This document shows positions 23,850 to 32,251 of a stretch of DNA of 64,000 nucleotides, one piece after another. Source of the stretch: Haladaptatus sp. QDMS2. Its GTDB lineage: Archaea > Halobacteriota > Halobacteria > Halobacteriales > Halococcaceae. Both the position numbers and the translations under genes were made by a program. Every line of letters starts with the position of its first letter. Within the stretch, counting starts at the first letter, position 1. The DNA is taken from positions 1,612,001 through 1,676,000 of the forward strand of contig NZ_CP119791.1 in the NCBI RefSeq assembly GCF_029338295.1. The letters are read 5' to 3'. Under the pieces are notes generated by a model. It made no database searches, was not told where the DNA came from, and saw only the letters and a list, made by a program, of their open reading frames with translations.

Positions 23850-24547
23850 TGAGTAATCAGCCACAAAACACGGCGACAGGTACAGAAATTCAATCAACGC
23901 AGGAGGCCCGAATGGGTGGCGGCGTCGACGCACGCTTCAATTCTACGCTTCGTGAAGCGTTCGGGTCGACCCCGTTCATCCTCACCAAGTTCGACAAGTT
24001 CATGAACTGGGTCCGGGGCTCCTCGATGTTCATGCTGCAGTTCGGTATCGCCTGCTGCAGCATCGAGATGATGCACACGTACGCCATCAAGCACGACCTG
24101 GACCGGTTCGGTGCGGGTGTGCCGCGTGCATCGCCTCGCCAGGCGGACGTCATCATCGTTCCCGGGACCATCGTCTCCAAGTTCGCGCCCCGGATGAAGC
24201 GCGTCTACGACCAGATGCCAGAGCCGAAGTTCGTCGTCGGCATGGGGTCGTGCACCATCTCCGGTGGCCCGTTCCAGGAAGGCTACAACGTCATCAAGGG
24301 CGCAGAAGAGGTCATTCCGGTGGACATCCACGTCCCCGGTTGCCCACCGCGTCCCGAGGCGCTCATCTACGGCATTGCGAAGCTTCAGGAACGCATCGCG
24401 AACGGCGAGACCAGCCCGGTCACCGTCAAGCCGTACGAACTCGAACAGTTCGGCGACCTCGCGCGTGACGAACTGGTGGACAAGCTCGCAGAACAAATCG
24501 ACGAGGACCAACTCGTCATGCGCTACAACTGGGCCGACTCACCATGA
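23849..24547 (+). CDS. nuoB: NADH-quinone oxidoreductase subunit B
   Basis: A 232-residue peripheral-arm subunit binding the last iron-sulfur cluster N2. All four ligands are present: the adjacent pair Cys69-Cys70 (GIACCSIEM), Cys135 (GMGSCTISGG) and Cys165 (VPGCPPRPE). The first 35 residues are a polar haloarchaeal extension. It passes electrons to quinone at the junction with NuoD and NuoH. The stop overlaps nuoCD by four bases. Confidence 0.95.
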   Translation: MSNQPQNTATGTEIQSTQEARMGGGVDARFNSTLREAFGSTPFILTKFDKFMNWVRGSSMFMLQFGIACCSIEMMHTYAIKHDLDRFGAGVPRASPRQADVIIVPGTIVSKFAPRMKRVYDQMPEPKFVVGMGSCTISGGPFQEGYNVIKGAEEVIPVDIHVPGCPPRPEALIYGIAKLQERIANGETSPVTVKPYELEQFGDLARDELVDKLAEQIDEDQLVMRYNWADSP

Positions 24548-26214
24548 GCTTAGAGGAACCAACCCCAGACGTCGGTGAACTGCCCGGTGGCGACGTCAAT
24601 TACGACGCCCTCGAAGAGCTGCTCGGCGACAAAGTCCTCGGTCGCGAAGAGCACCTCAACGCGACGGCCTTCGTCGTCCGACCGGACGCCGTAGAGGAGA
24701 CGCTGCTCGCGCTTCGCAACGAAGCCGGCTTCGACCACCTCTCGTGTGTGACCGCACAGGAGTACGAAGACCGCTTCGAGAGCATCTACCATCTCCGCAA
24801 GTTCGATGCGCCGATGCAGGAAGTCGGCGTCGTCGTCCCGACGGCCCGCGACAACCCGGTGAGCCAGTCCGGCAACGCGGCGTTCCGCACCGCCGACTGG
24901 CACGAGCGCGAAGCGTACGATCTCGTTGGAATCAACTACGAAGGGCACCCAGATATGCGGCGTATTCTTCTGCCCGAAACTTGGCAGGGTCACCCACTTG
25001 GGCTCGACTACAACCAGGAAAAGCCACAGATCGTCACCCTCGACAAGCACAAGAACCCGCTCGAACCGGACAACGCACAAGGTGAATCGGACACGATGTT
25101 CCTCAACATCGGTCCCCACCACCCGGCGACCCACGGTGTGCTCCACCTGAAGACGGTGCTCGACGGCGAGCAGGTGGCCGACGTCGAACCCGACATCGGC
25201 TACCTCCACCGCTGTGAGGAGCAACTCTGTCAGAACGGCACCTACCGCCACCAGATTATGCCGTACCCGGACCGCTGGGACTACATTTCTGCTGGCCTCT
25301 TGAACGAGTGGGCCTACGCACGCGCCGCAGAGGACTTAGCTGACCTCGAGGTGCCCGAGTACGCACAGGTCATCCGGACGATGAGCGCAGAGATGTGCCG
25401 CATCGCGTCGCACATGCTGGCGCTCGGGACGTTCGCACTCGACGTGTACGGCGACTTCACGGCTATCTTCCAGTACGCGTTCCGCGACCGTGAAATCGTC
25501 CAGAACCTCTTAGAGGACCTCACCGGTCAGCGGCTGATGTTCAACTACTTCCGCCTCGGCGGCGTGGCGTGGGACCTCCCAGAGCCACGCGAGGAGTTCT
25601 TCGGCAAGACTCGTGACTTCTTGGACGAGCTGCCGGAGAAGATGGAAGAGTACCACGACCTGCTGACCTCGAACGAGATCTTCCAGCTGCGGTGTGTCAA
25701 CACCGGCATCCTCGAACCCGAGGTCGCCAAATCCTATGGCGTGACCGGTCCGGTCGCCCGTGGCTCCGGTATCGACTACGACCTGCGCCGCGACGACCCG
25801 TACGGCTACTACGACAAGCTCGACTGGGACGTCGTGACGATGGAGGGCTGTGACAACTACGCTCGCGTCCTCGTTCGCCTCGGCGAAGTCGAACAGTCCG
25901 CACGCATCATCGAACAGTGTGTGGATCTCTTAGAGGACTGGCCAGAAGAGGACCGCGAGATTCAGAGCAACGTGCCACGCACCCTGCGCCCCGACGAGGA
26001 CGCGGAGATTTACCGCACCGTCGAAGGCGCGAAGGGTGAACTCGGCATCTACATCCGCTCTGACGGGACGGACAAGCCGGCCCGTTTCAAGATTCGCAGT
26101 CCGTGCTTCTCGAACCTGCAGGCGCTGCCGGAGATCGCAAACGGGGAGTACATCCCTGACCTCATTGCGGCCCTTGGCAGCCTCGACATCGTGCTCGGCG
26201 AGGTGGACCGGTGA
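24544..26214 (+). CDS. nuoCD: NADH-quinone oxidoreductase subunit C/D fusion
   Basis: A 556-residue fusion. Residues about 20-165 are NuoC (with FDHLSCVTAQEYEDRFESIYHL and WHEREAYDLVGINYEGHPDM). NuoD follows from about residue 180, opening with NIGPHHPATHGVLHL, whose His sits at the quinone pocket, then RCEEQLCQNGTYRHQ and the C-terminal RIRSPCF-like KIRSPCFSNLQALPEI. The NuoCD fusion is common in haloarchaea and some bacteria. It overlaps nuoB by four bases and nuoH by one. Confidence 0.95.
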   Translation: MSLEEPTPDVGELPGGDVNYDALEELLGDKVLGREEHLNATAFVVRPDAVEETLLALRNEAGFDHLSCVTAQEYEDRFESIYHLRKFDAPMQEVGVVVPTARDNPVSQSGNAAFRTADWHEREAYDLVGINYEGHPDMRRILLPETWQGHPLGLDYNQEKPQIVTLDKHKNPLEPDNAQGESDTMFLNIGPHHPATHGVLHLKTVLDGEQVADVEPDIGYLHRCEEQLCQNGTYRHQIMPYPDRWDYISAGLLNEWAYARAAEDLADLEVPEYAQVIRTMSAEMCRIASHMLALGTFALDVYGDFTAIFQYAFRDREIVQNLLEDLTGQRLMFNYFRLGGVAWDLPEPREEFFGKTRDFLDELPEKMEEYHDLLTSNEIFQLRCVNTGILEPEVAKSYGVTGPVARGSGIDYDLRRDDPYGYYDKLDWDVVTMEGCDNYARVLVRLGEVEQSARIIEQCVDLLEDWPEEDREIQSNVPRTLRPDEDAEIYRTVEGAKGELGIYIRSDGTDKPARFKIRSPCFSNLQALPEIANGEYIPDLIAALGSLDIVLGEVDR

Positions 26215-27278
26215 TGTATCCGCTGCAGACGCTGCCGGAAACCATCGGCCAACTGCTCGGGTTCGGGTCCGAACTCGGTCCCGGTCAGGACTTCATCGCG
26301 TCGCTGCTCGCGGCATTTCTCATCGGGAACATCATGCTCGGCATGACGGCACTCGCCGGTCCGTGGGCAAAGCGGAAGATTACCGCCGCGTTCACCGACC
26401 GCATCGCAGTCAACCGTGTCGGGCCGTTTGGCCTACTCATCATCGTGGCAGACGCAGTGCGCCTCCTATCGAAGGAGCTCATCGTCCCCGAGGGCGTCGA
26501 CCGCCCAGCGTGGGACCTTGCGCCCCTCATCATGGCTTCTTCTGCGCTGCTCGGTTTCGCGGTCATCCCAATGGGGAGCGGCATTCAACTCGCAGACCCC
26601 GAGACGGGGCTCGCGTACGTGTTCGCCGTTTCCTCGCTCGCGTCGCTCGGTATGGTTATGGCCGGCTACGCGTCGAACAACAAATACTCCCTACTCGGTG
26701 GCCTTCGTGCCGTCGCGCAGAACCTCGCGTACGAGATTCCGCTCGTCGTGACCGCGGCGTCCGTCGTCATCTTCGCCGGCACGCTCCAGATGAGTGGAAT
26801 CGTCGCCGCCCAGCAGGAGACGCTCTTCTCCCTCGGTGGCTTCGACATTCCAGCGTGGTACGCCTTCGTGAACCCGTTCGCGTTCGTACTGTTCATGGTG
26901 GCGAACCTCGCGGAAGTCGGTCGGAATCCGTTCGACACGCCGGAAGCACCGACAGAGATTGTTGCTGGCTACCAGACCGAGTACTCCAGCGTCTACTTCG
27001 TGCTGATGTACCTCGGTGAGTTCCTGCACATCTTCCTCGGTGGCGCAATCGTCGCGACCCTCTTCCTCGGTGGCCCAGCAGGGCCCGGACCAGAGAGTAT
27101 CGGCTTCATCTGGTTCGTCGTGAAGATTTGGGCCGTGTTCCTGCTCACGCAGTGGTTCCGTGCGGCGATCCCGCGCGTCCGTATCGACCAGATGATCGAA
27201 ATCGGCTGGAAAGGGATGCTCGTGCTCTCGTTCGCGAACCTCGTCCTGACCGCCGTCATTGTGGGTGTGATTGCATGA
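26214..27278 (+). CDS. nuoH: NADH-quinone oxidoreductase subunit H
   Basis: A 354-residue protein with about eight transmembrane helices. It forms the quinone-channel floor, with AFTDRIAVNRVGPFGLLIIVADAVRLLSKE and the strongly conserved ANLAEVGRNPFDTPEAPTEIVAGYQTEYS, rich in the charged residues that link quinone chemistry to proton pumping. The start is ATG 26214 (MYPLQTLPE), or GTG three bases earlier. The stop overlaps nuoI by four bases. Confidence 0.95.
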   Translation: MYPLQTLPETIGQLLGFGSELGPGQDFIASLLAAFLIGNIMLGMTALAGPWAKRKITAAFTDRIAVNRVGPFGLLIIVADAVRLLSKELIVPEGVDRPAWDLAPLIMASSALLGFAVIPMGSGIQLADPETGLAYVFAVSSLASLGMVMAGYASNNKYSLLGGLRAVAQNLAYEIPLVVTAASVVIFAGTLQMSGIVAAQQETLFSLGGFDIPAWYAFVNPFAFVLFMVANLAEVGRNPFDTPEAPTEIVAGYQTEYSSVYFVLMYLGEFLHIFLGGAIVATLFLGGPAGPGPESIGFIWFVVKIWAVFLLTQWFRAAIPRVRIDQMIEIGWKGMLVLSFANLVLTAVIVGVIA

Positions 27279-27736
27279 TTGGCTTACTCAAATCGATGGC
27301 AGCGACGATGAGACACGCCCTGGACGGGTCTACGTTCACGGTCGAATACCCGGACGTCGAACCCGAAGTGAGCCCACGGTTCCGTGGCGTTCACAAGTTC
27401 AGCCAGGAGCGCTGCATCTGGTGTCGCCAGTGTGAAAACGTCTGTCCGAACGACACGATTCAGATCGTGACGGACGACAAGCGCAACGGCGAGCAGTACA
27501 ACCTCCACATCGGCCAGTGTATTTACTGCCGACTCTGTGAGGAAGTCTGCCCCGTTGACGCCATCATCCTCACCCAGAACTTCGAGTTCACGGGTGACAC
27601 GAAAGACGACCTGGCGTACAACATGGAACAGCTGAAAAACGTCCCGTGGTACAAGGACATCGACCCCCTCAAGTCCCGCGAACCGGACCGTGGCGTCTGG
27701 ATTGGCGAGGGCGAGGGCGAAGTCGACTACCAGTAA
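27275..27736 (+). CDS. nuoI: NADH-quinone oxidoreductase subunit I (two 4Fe-4S ferredoxin)
   Basis: A 153-residue subunit with two complete 4Fe-4S motifs, CIWCRQCENVCP and CIYCRLCEEVCP, which hold clusters N6a and N6b. Without NuoEFG in the operon, this subunit is the most outward iron-sulfur carrier encoded, and so is the likely entry point for electrons from a separate donor such as a ferredoxin or another dehydrogenase. The next 53 bases hold the only real gap of the operon, with a small hairpin. Confidence 0.95.
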   Translation: MIGLLKSMAATMRHALDGSTFTVEYPDVEPEVSPRFRGVHKFSQERCIWCRQCENVCPNDTIQIVTDDKRNGEQYNLHIGQCIYCRLCEEVCPVDAIILTQNFEFTGDTKDDLAYNMEQLKNVPWYKDIDPLKSREPDRGVWIGEGEGEVDYQ

Positions 27737-27746
27737 ACCACACCTC

Positions 27747-27769
27747 GCGTCCGGGTGGCTAACGGACGC
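27747..27769 (+). promoter_or_regulatory. Hairpin in the nuoI-nuoJ gap
   Basis: GCGTCCG (27747-27753) and CGGACGC (27763-27769) form a perfect seven-base stem with a nine-base loop, in the only gap longer than four bases within the nuo operon. It separates the peripheral-arm genes from the membrane-arm genes. It could affect RNA processing or partial termination. There is no T run behind it. Confidence 0.4.
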
Positions 27770-27789
27770 AAACCACGCACAACAAATCA

Positions 27790-28056
27790 ATGGCAATCTA
27801 CGAGACAATCGCGTTCGCGCTGTTCGCCATCATCACGGTGGGGAGCAGCCTCGGTGTTGTCCTCGCGCGGGACGTGTGGCACTCTGCACTCCTGCTCGGG
27901 ATGGCACTGTTGAGCGTGGCGGTTCACTACGTGATGCTGCAGGCAGAATTCCTCGCAGCGATGCAAATCCTCGTCTACGTCGGCGGGGTTCTCATCCTCA
28001 TCACGTTCGCCGTCATGCTCACGCGCGCACAGCAAACGGAGGTGAGTAACGCATGA
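27790..28056 (+). CDS. nuoJ1: NADH-quinone oxidoreductase subunit J, N-terminal half
   Basis: An 88-residue protein with three transmembrane helices, matching the first half of bacterial NuoJ. LLGMALLSVAVHYVMLQAEFLAAMQILVYVGGVLILITFAVML contains the pi-bulge helix region of complex I and the conserved Glu near the quinone-coupling axis. Haloarchaea usually split NuoJ into two genes, and this is the normal state rather than a frameshift: the second half starts with its own ATG four bases before this stop. Confidence 0.9.
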   Translation: MAIYETIAFALFAIITVGSSLGVVLARDVWHSALLLGMALLSVAVHYVMLQAEFLAAMQILVYVGGVLILITFAVMLTRAQQTEVSNA

Positions 28057-28400
28057 CAAGCAAACCCCGATTCAAGCTTGGGTCACACCTGGCTCCGGGG
28101 CTGGCTGCCGTCGCGCTCTTTGGCGTGCTGGCTGCCGTCTTCCTGACCGCATCCTTCCCAGAACCCGCCGGGTTCGGTGAGGGTTCGATTACGGCGAGCA
28201 TCGGCTACGCCATGTTCGACCTGGTCAACCTCGCACAACACGACAGTGAGAGCTTCCTCGTGGCGTTCGAGATTATCGACCTGGCGCTCGTGGCGGCGCT
28301 CGTCGGTGCGGTCATGCTCGGTCGCCGCGACGAAGGTGAGGCCTTCGGCGGAGCGTTCAAACCGGGCGCAAAACAGACCGAACAGGAGAGTGACGACTGA
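28053..28400 (+). CDS. nuoJ2: NADH-quinone oxidoreductase subunit J, C-terminal half
   Basis: A 115-residue protein with two transmembrane helices (about 15-33 and 68-86) and a hydrophilic acidic tail (DEGEAFGGAFKPG onward), corresponding to the C-terminal half of NuoJ. It overlaps nuoJ1 by four bases and nuoK by one. The segment SESFLVAFEIIDLALVAALVGAV is the conserved last helix. The split keeps both halves in frame with separate starts. Confidence 0.85.
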   Translation: MTSKPRFKLGSHLAPGLAAVALFGVLAAVFLTASFPEPAGFGEGSITASIGYAMFDLVNLAQHDSESFLVAFEIIDLALVAALVGAVMLGRRDEGEAFGGAFKPGAKQTEQESDD

Positions 28401-28702
28401 TGGTACCGGTCGAATACTATCTCCTGCTTTCGGCTGCGGTCTTCTGTATCGGCCTGTTCGGCATCCTCACCCGACAGAACGCGCTGTTGTTCCTCATGTC
28501 GGTCGAGCTGATGCTGAACGCCGCGAACATCAACTTCGTCGCGTTCTCGGCGCAGTGGGGGAACATCACCGGACAGGTGTTCAGTCTGTTCACGATGGCC
28601 CTCGCTGCCGCGGAAGTTGCAGTCGGTATCGGCATCATCCTGGTGCTCTACCGCAACTTCCGCGACGTCGACGTGACCAAGGCGACGACGATGAGGTGGT
28701 AA
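28400..28702 (+). CDS. nuoK: NADH-quinone oxidoreductase subunit K
   Basis: A 100-residue three-helix subunit. Conserved glutamates in the proton path are visible in LLFLMSVELMLNAANINFV and in ALAAAEVAVGIGIILVLYR. Length and pattern are standard. It is between NuoJ and the antiporter-like NuoL in the membrane arm, and the gene order matches. Its start shares one base with the nuoJ2 stop. Confidence 0.95.
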   Translation: MVPVEYYLLLSAAVFCIGLFGILTRQNALLFLMSVELMLNAANINFVAFSAQWGNITGQVFSLFTMALAAAEVAVGIGIILVLYRNFRDVDVTKATTMRW

Positions 28703-28705
28703 TCT

Positions 28706-30727
28706 ATGGCAGGTGTATTTGAATTTGCTCCGGCAATTGCGGCACTCCCGTTCGCATCGTTCCTCGTAGCACTGTTCTTTGGCAAGTACATGCCAAAGCG
28801 CGGCGCGCTCGCAGGAATCTTCGCGACGGCGGGGTCGCTGCTGCTGTCGCTGTGGGTGTTCCTCACGGTGGCTGGCGGCGAAGCGTACAACGAAAATCTC
28901 TACACGTTCGTCGCGGGGCAGGACACCTTTAGCCTGCACCTCGGCCTCCTGCTCGACCCGCTGTCCGCGATGATGCTCGTCATCGTGTCGCTGGTCGCGT
29001 TCCTGGTCCACATCTTCAGTCTGGGCTACATGAACGACGAGGGCGAGACGGGACTCCCACGGTACTACGCTGGCCTCGGCCTGTTCACGGCGTCCATGCT
29101 CGGGTTCGTGTTCGCGAACAACCTGCTCATGGCGTTCATGTTCTTCGAACTGGTCGGCCTGTGTTCGTACCTGCTCATCGGCTTCTGGTTCCGCGAACAG
29201 GGCCCACCATCCGCCGCGAAGAAGGCGTTCCTCGTCACCCGTTTCGGTGACTACTTCTTCCTCATCGGTGTGGTCGCTATCTTCGCAACCTTCGGGACGG
29301 CGGCGTTCGCCGGTTCCGAGAGCTTCCCACACATCGCAGAACTGGTGCTTGCGGGTGAGGAAACCCTCGAGTACGTGCCGTTCGGCTTAGAACCGGCACA
29401 GTGGTTCACCGTCCTCGGCCTGCTCGTCCTCGGTGGCGTGATGGGTAAGTCTGCGCAGTTCCCGTTCCACACGTGGCTGCCAGACGCGATGGAAGGTCCA
29501 ACCCCAGTCTCTGCACTCATCCACGCAGCGACGATGGTCGCAGCCGGTGTGTACCTCGTCGCCCGGATGTACGGCTTCTACGCACTCTCCCCGACGGCGC
29601 TCGCGGTCATCGCGCTCGTCGGCGGCTTCACGGCGCTGTTCGCCGCGACGATGGGTGTCGTAAAGCGCGAAATCAAGCAGGTGCTCGCGTACTCCACCAT
29701 CTCCCAGTACGGCTACATCATGCTCGGCCTGGGTGCTGGTGGCTACGTCGCCGGTGTCTTCCACCTGCTCACCCACGCCTTCTTCAAGGCGCTGCTGTTC
29801 CTCGGTGCTGGTGCGGTCATCATCGCGATGCACCACAACGAGAACATGTGGGACATGGGTGGTCTCAAAGAGAAGATGCCAGTCACGTACTACACGTTCC
29901 TTTCGGGGTCGCTCGCCCTCGCGGGCATCGTCCCGTTCTCTGGCTTCTGGTCGAAAGACGAGGTGCTCTACGAGGCGCTCGTCCACGGCCTGAACACTCC
30001 CGTGCTGCTCCTCGCGTACGCGATGGGGCTCATCGCGGTGTTCTTCACCGGCTTCTACACCTTCCGGATGGTGTTCCTCACCTTCCACGGGAAGCCACGG
30101 TCTGACACCGCTCGCGACCCACACGGCGTCCGGTGGAACGTCAAGTTCCCGCTCGTCGTGCTCGGGATTCTCGCAGCGACCATCGGCTTCGTCAACATGG
30201 TTCCGGTGGCAGAACTCACCGGGCTGGAAATCGAGTACCTCCACAGCTGGCTGGACTTAGAAGAAGGCTTCGCTGAGGCACTCAGTGCGCACCACTACAG
30301 TGAACTGCTCCACGACTTCGCTGGCTACAGCGCGGCAGAACTGTCGTCGCTCGTGGCTGGCGCTGTTTCGCTCGCACTCGCACTCGCGGGCGCAGGACTG
30401 GCGTACACGCTCTACAACGTGCCAGAGCCAGTCGAGCACACCGACAAACTCGGGAGCATCAAGACGCTCCTCTACAACAACTACTACCAGGACGAGTACC
30501 AGGTCTGGCTCGCAACGGGCCTCACCCTCCCGCTCGCTCGCGCCGCGGACAAGTTCGACAACGGCGTCGTCGACGGCATCGTAAACGGCGTCTCCAGCGT
30601 GAGCCTGTTCTCCGGCAACCGCGTCCGCCGGGTGCAGACGGGTGTGGTCAGCAACTACGCGGCACTGCTCACGGTTGGGCTGGTCGCGCTGCTGGTCGTT
30701 CTCGGTATCACAGGAGGTTGGTTCTAG
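28706..30727 (+). CDS. nuoL: NADH-quinone oxidoreductase subunit L (antiporter-like)
   Basis: A 673-residue subunit with about 16 helices. The proton channel residues lie in FFELVGLCSYLLIGFWF (Glu), GKSAQFPFHTWLPDAMEGPTPVSALIHAATMVAAGVY (Lys, His) and KREIKQVLAYSTISQYG. The C-terminal part contains the long lateral helix region (about 520-620) that braces the membrane arm. The start follows nuoK by three bases, and its stop directly abuts nuoM. Confidence 0.95.
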   Translation: MAGVFEFAPAIAALPFASFLVALFFGKYMPKRGALAGIFATAGSLLLSLWVFLTVAGGEAYNENLYTFVAGQDTFSLHLGLLLDPLSAMMLVIVSLVAFLVHIFSLGYMNDEGETGLPRYYAGLGLFTASMLGFVFANNLLMAFMFFELVGLCSYLLIGFWFREQGPPSAAKKAFLVTRFGDYFFLIGVVAIFATFGTAAFAGSESFPHIAELVLAGEETLEYVPFGLEPAQWFTVLGLLVLGGVMGKSAQFPFHTWLPDAMEGPTPVSALIHAATMVAAGVYLVARMYGFYALSPTALAVIALVGGFTALFAATMGVVKREIKQVLAYSTISQYGYIMLGLGAGGYVAGVFHLLTHAFFKALLFLGAGAVIIAMHHNENMWDMGGLKEKMPVTYYTFLSGSLALAGIVPFSGFWSKDEVLYEALVHGLNTPVLLLAYAMGLIAVFFTGFYTFRMVFLTFHGKPRSDTARDPHGVRWNVKFPLVVLGILAATIGFVNMVPVAELTGLEIEYLHSWLDLEEGFAEALSAHHYSELLHDFAGYSAAELSSLVAGAVSLALALAGAGLAYTLYNVPEPVEHTDKLGSIKTLLYNNYYQDEYQVWLATGLTLPLARAADKFDNGVVDGIVNGVSSVSLFSGNRVRRVQTGVVSNYAALLTVGLVALLVVLGITGGWF

Positions 30728-32251
30728 ATGATGATTGAATTGCTACTCGGCGTAACGTTCGTCGGCGCACTCCTGACGTTCCTCGCGCCGGATAAGGTGG
30801 CAGGAAAGCTGGCGTTCGCGATTAGCCTGCTCCCTGTCGTCGGCAGCGTCTGGATGTACCTGAACTTCGACGGCTCTGGCAACGCACTGCTCGGCGGCCA
30901 ACTGGCCTACGAGACGAACGCTCAGTGGGTCACGCTCGGCCCGTGGGACCTGACGTGGTTCGTCGGGCTTGACGGTGTCAGCATGCCGCTGCTCGTGCTC
31001 ACGACGGTTCTCACGACGCTCGCGATTCTGAGCGCGTGGACACCAATCGACGAGCGCCAGTCGCAGTTCTACGGCCTGATGTTGCTCATGGAAGCGAGCC
31101 TCATCGGCGTGTTCGCGGCGCTCGACTTCTTCGTCTGGTTCATCTTCTGGGAAGCTGTCCTCATCCCGATGTACTTCCTCATCGGTGTCTGGGGCGGCCC
31201 ACGCCGGAAGTACGCCGCGATCAAGTTCTTCGTCTACACCAACGTCGCCTCGCTGGTGATGTTCATCGGCTTCATGGCGCTGGTGTTCGGACTCGGTGAC
31301 TCCGTCACCTCCCTCAGCCTGCCGGCGGTTGCGCAGGCGCTCCGTGCGGGTGAACTCGGTTCACTCGCCGGAATCGATGCGAACACGTTGAAAGGACTCG
31401 CGTTCTTCGCGATGTTCGCTGGCTTCGCGGTGAAGGTTCCGGTCGTGCCGGTTCACACGTGGCTGCCCGACGCTCACGTCGAGGCCCCCACGCCTGTGTC
31501 GGTCATGCTGGCCGGCGTCCTCCTGAAGATGGGGACGTACGCCCTGCTCCGGTTCAACTTTACCATGCTCGCCGACGTCGCGACGGCCGCGGCGACCATC
31601 ATCGCCATCTTCGCCGTCGTCAGCGTCATCTACGGCGCGATGCTCGCGCTCGCCCAGCAGGACCTGAAGCGCATCGTCGCGTACTCCTCTGTGTCCTCGA
31701 TGGGCTACGTCATCCTCGGACTCGTCGCCTACACCGTCTACGGCGTCGGCGGCGCGACGTTCCAGATGATCGCACACGGCCTCATCTCGGGGCTGATGTT
31801 CATGGCGGTCGGTGTTATCTACAACACCACCCACACCCGGATGGTCGCTGACATGTCCGGGATGGCAGACCGGATGCCGTGGACGGTTGGCATCTTCGTC
31901 GCCGCCGCGTTCGCCTACATGGGCCTGCCGCTGATGGCTGGCTTCGCCGGCGAACTGTTCATCTTCCTCGGCTCGTTCGGCGCGTTCGCGGGCTCTGAAA
32001 TCTTCACGTCGGTGGCGATGTTCGGTATCGTCATCGTCGCCGGCTACCTGCTGTTCGCGATGCAGCGGACTCTGTTCGGGCCGTTCCGGCTCGAAACGGA
32101 CTACGAGGTCACGCCAGCGCCGTTCCACGACGTCGCACCGATGGCCGTGCTCCTCATCCTCATCATCGCACTCGGTGTCGCACCGGACATCTTCATGCAG
32201 ATGATTCAAGATGCAATTCGTCCGATTCTCGCCGTCGGAGGGGGTGCCTAA
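30728..32251 (+). CDS. nuoM: NADH-quinone oxidoreductase subunit M (antiporter-like)
   Basis: A 507-residue antiporter-like subunit with 14 helices. Key segments are FWEAVLIPMYFLIGVWGG (Glu of the channel), GFAVKVPVVPVHTWLPDAHVEAPTPVSVMLAGVLLKMG (Lys and His) and QDLKRIVAYSSVSSMGYVILG. Two ATG codons lie in a row at 30728 and 30731. The gene begins right after the nuoL stop and ends right before nuoN. Confidence 0.95.
   Translation: MMIELLLGVTFVGALLTFLAPDKVAGKLAFAISLLPVVGSVWMYLNFDGSGNALLGGQLAYETNAQWVTLGPWDLTWFVGLDGVSMPLLVLTTVLTTLAILSAWTPIDERQSQFYGLMLLMEASLIGVFAALDFFVWFIFWEAVLIPMYFLIGVWGGPRRKYAAIKFFVYTNVASLVMFIGFMALVFGLGDSVTSLSLPAVAQALRAGELGSLAGIDANTLKGLAFFAMFAGFAVKVPVVPVHTWLPDAHVEAPTPVSVMLAGVLLKMGTYALLRFNFTMLADVATAAATIIAIFAVVSVIYGAMLALAQQDLKRIVAYSSVSSMGYVILGLVAYTVYGVGGATFQMIAHGLISGLMFMAVGVIYNTTHTRMVADMSGMADRMPWTVGIFVAAAFAYMGLPLMAGFAGELFIFLGSFGAFAGSEIFTSVAMFGIVIVAGYLLFAMQRTLFGPFRLETDYEVTPAPFHDVAPMAVLLILIIALGVAPDIFMQMIQDAIRPILAVGGGA

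Noticed and set aside
28053-28400. nuoJ split as a frameshift
   Set aside because: Both halves have proper starts, the ATGA overlap matches the rest of the operon, and a split nuoJ is normal in haloarchaea.
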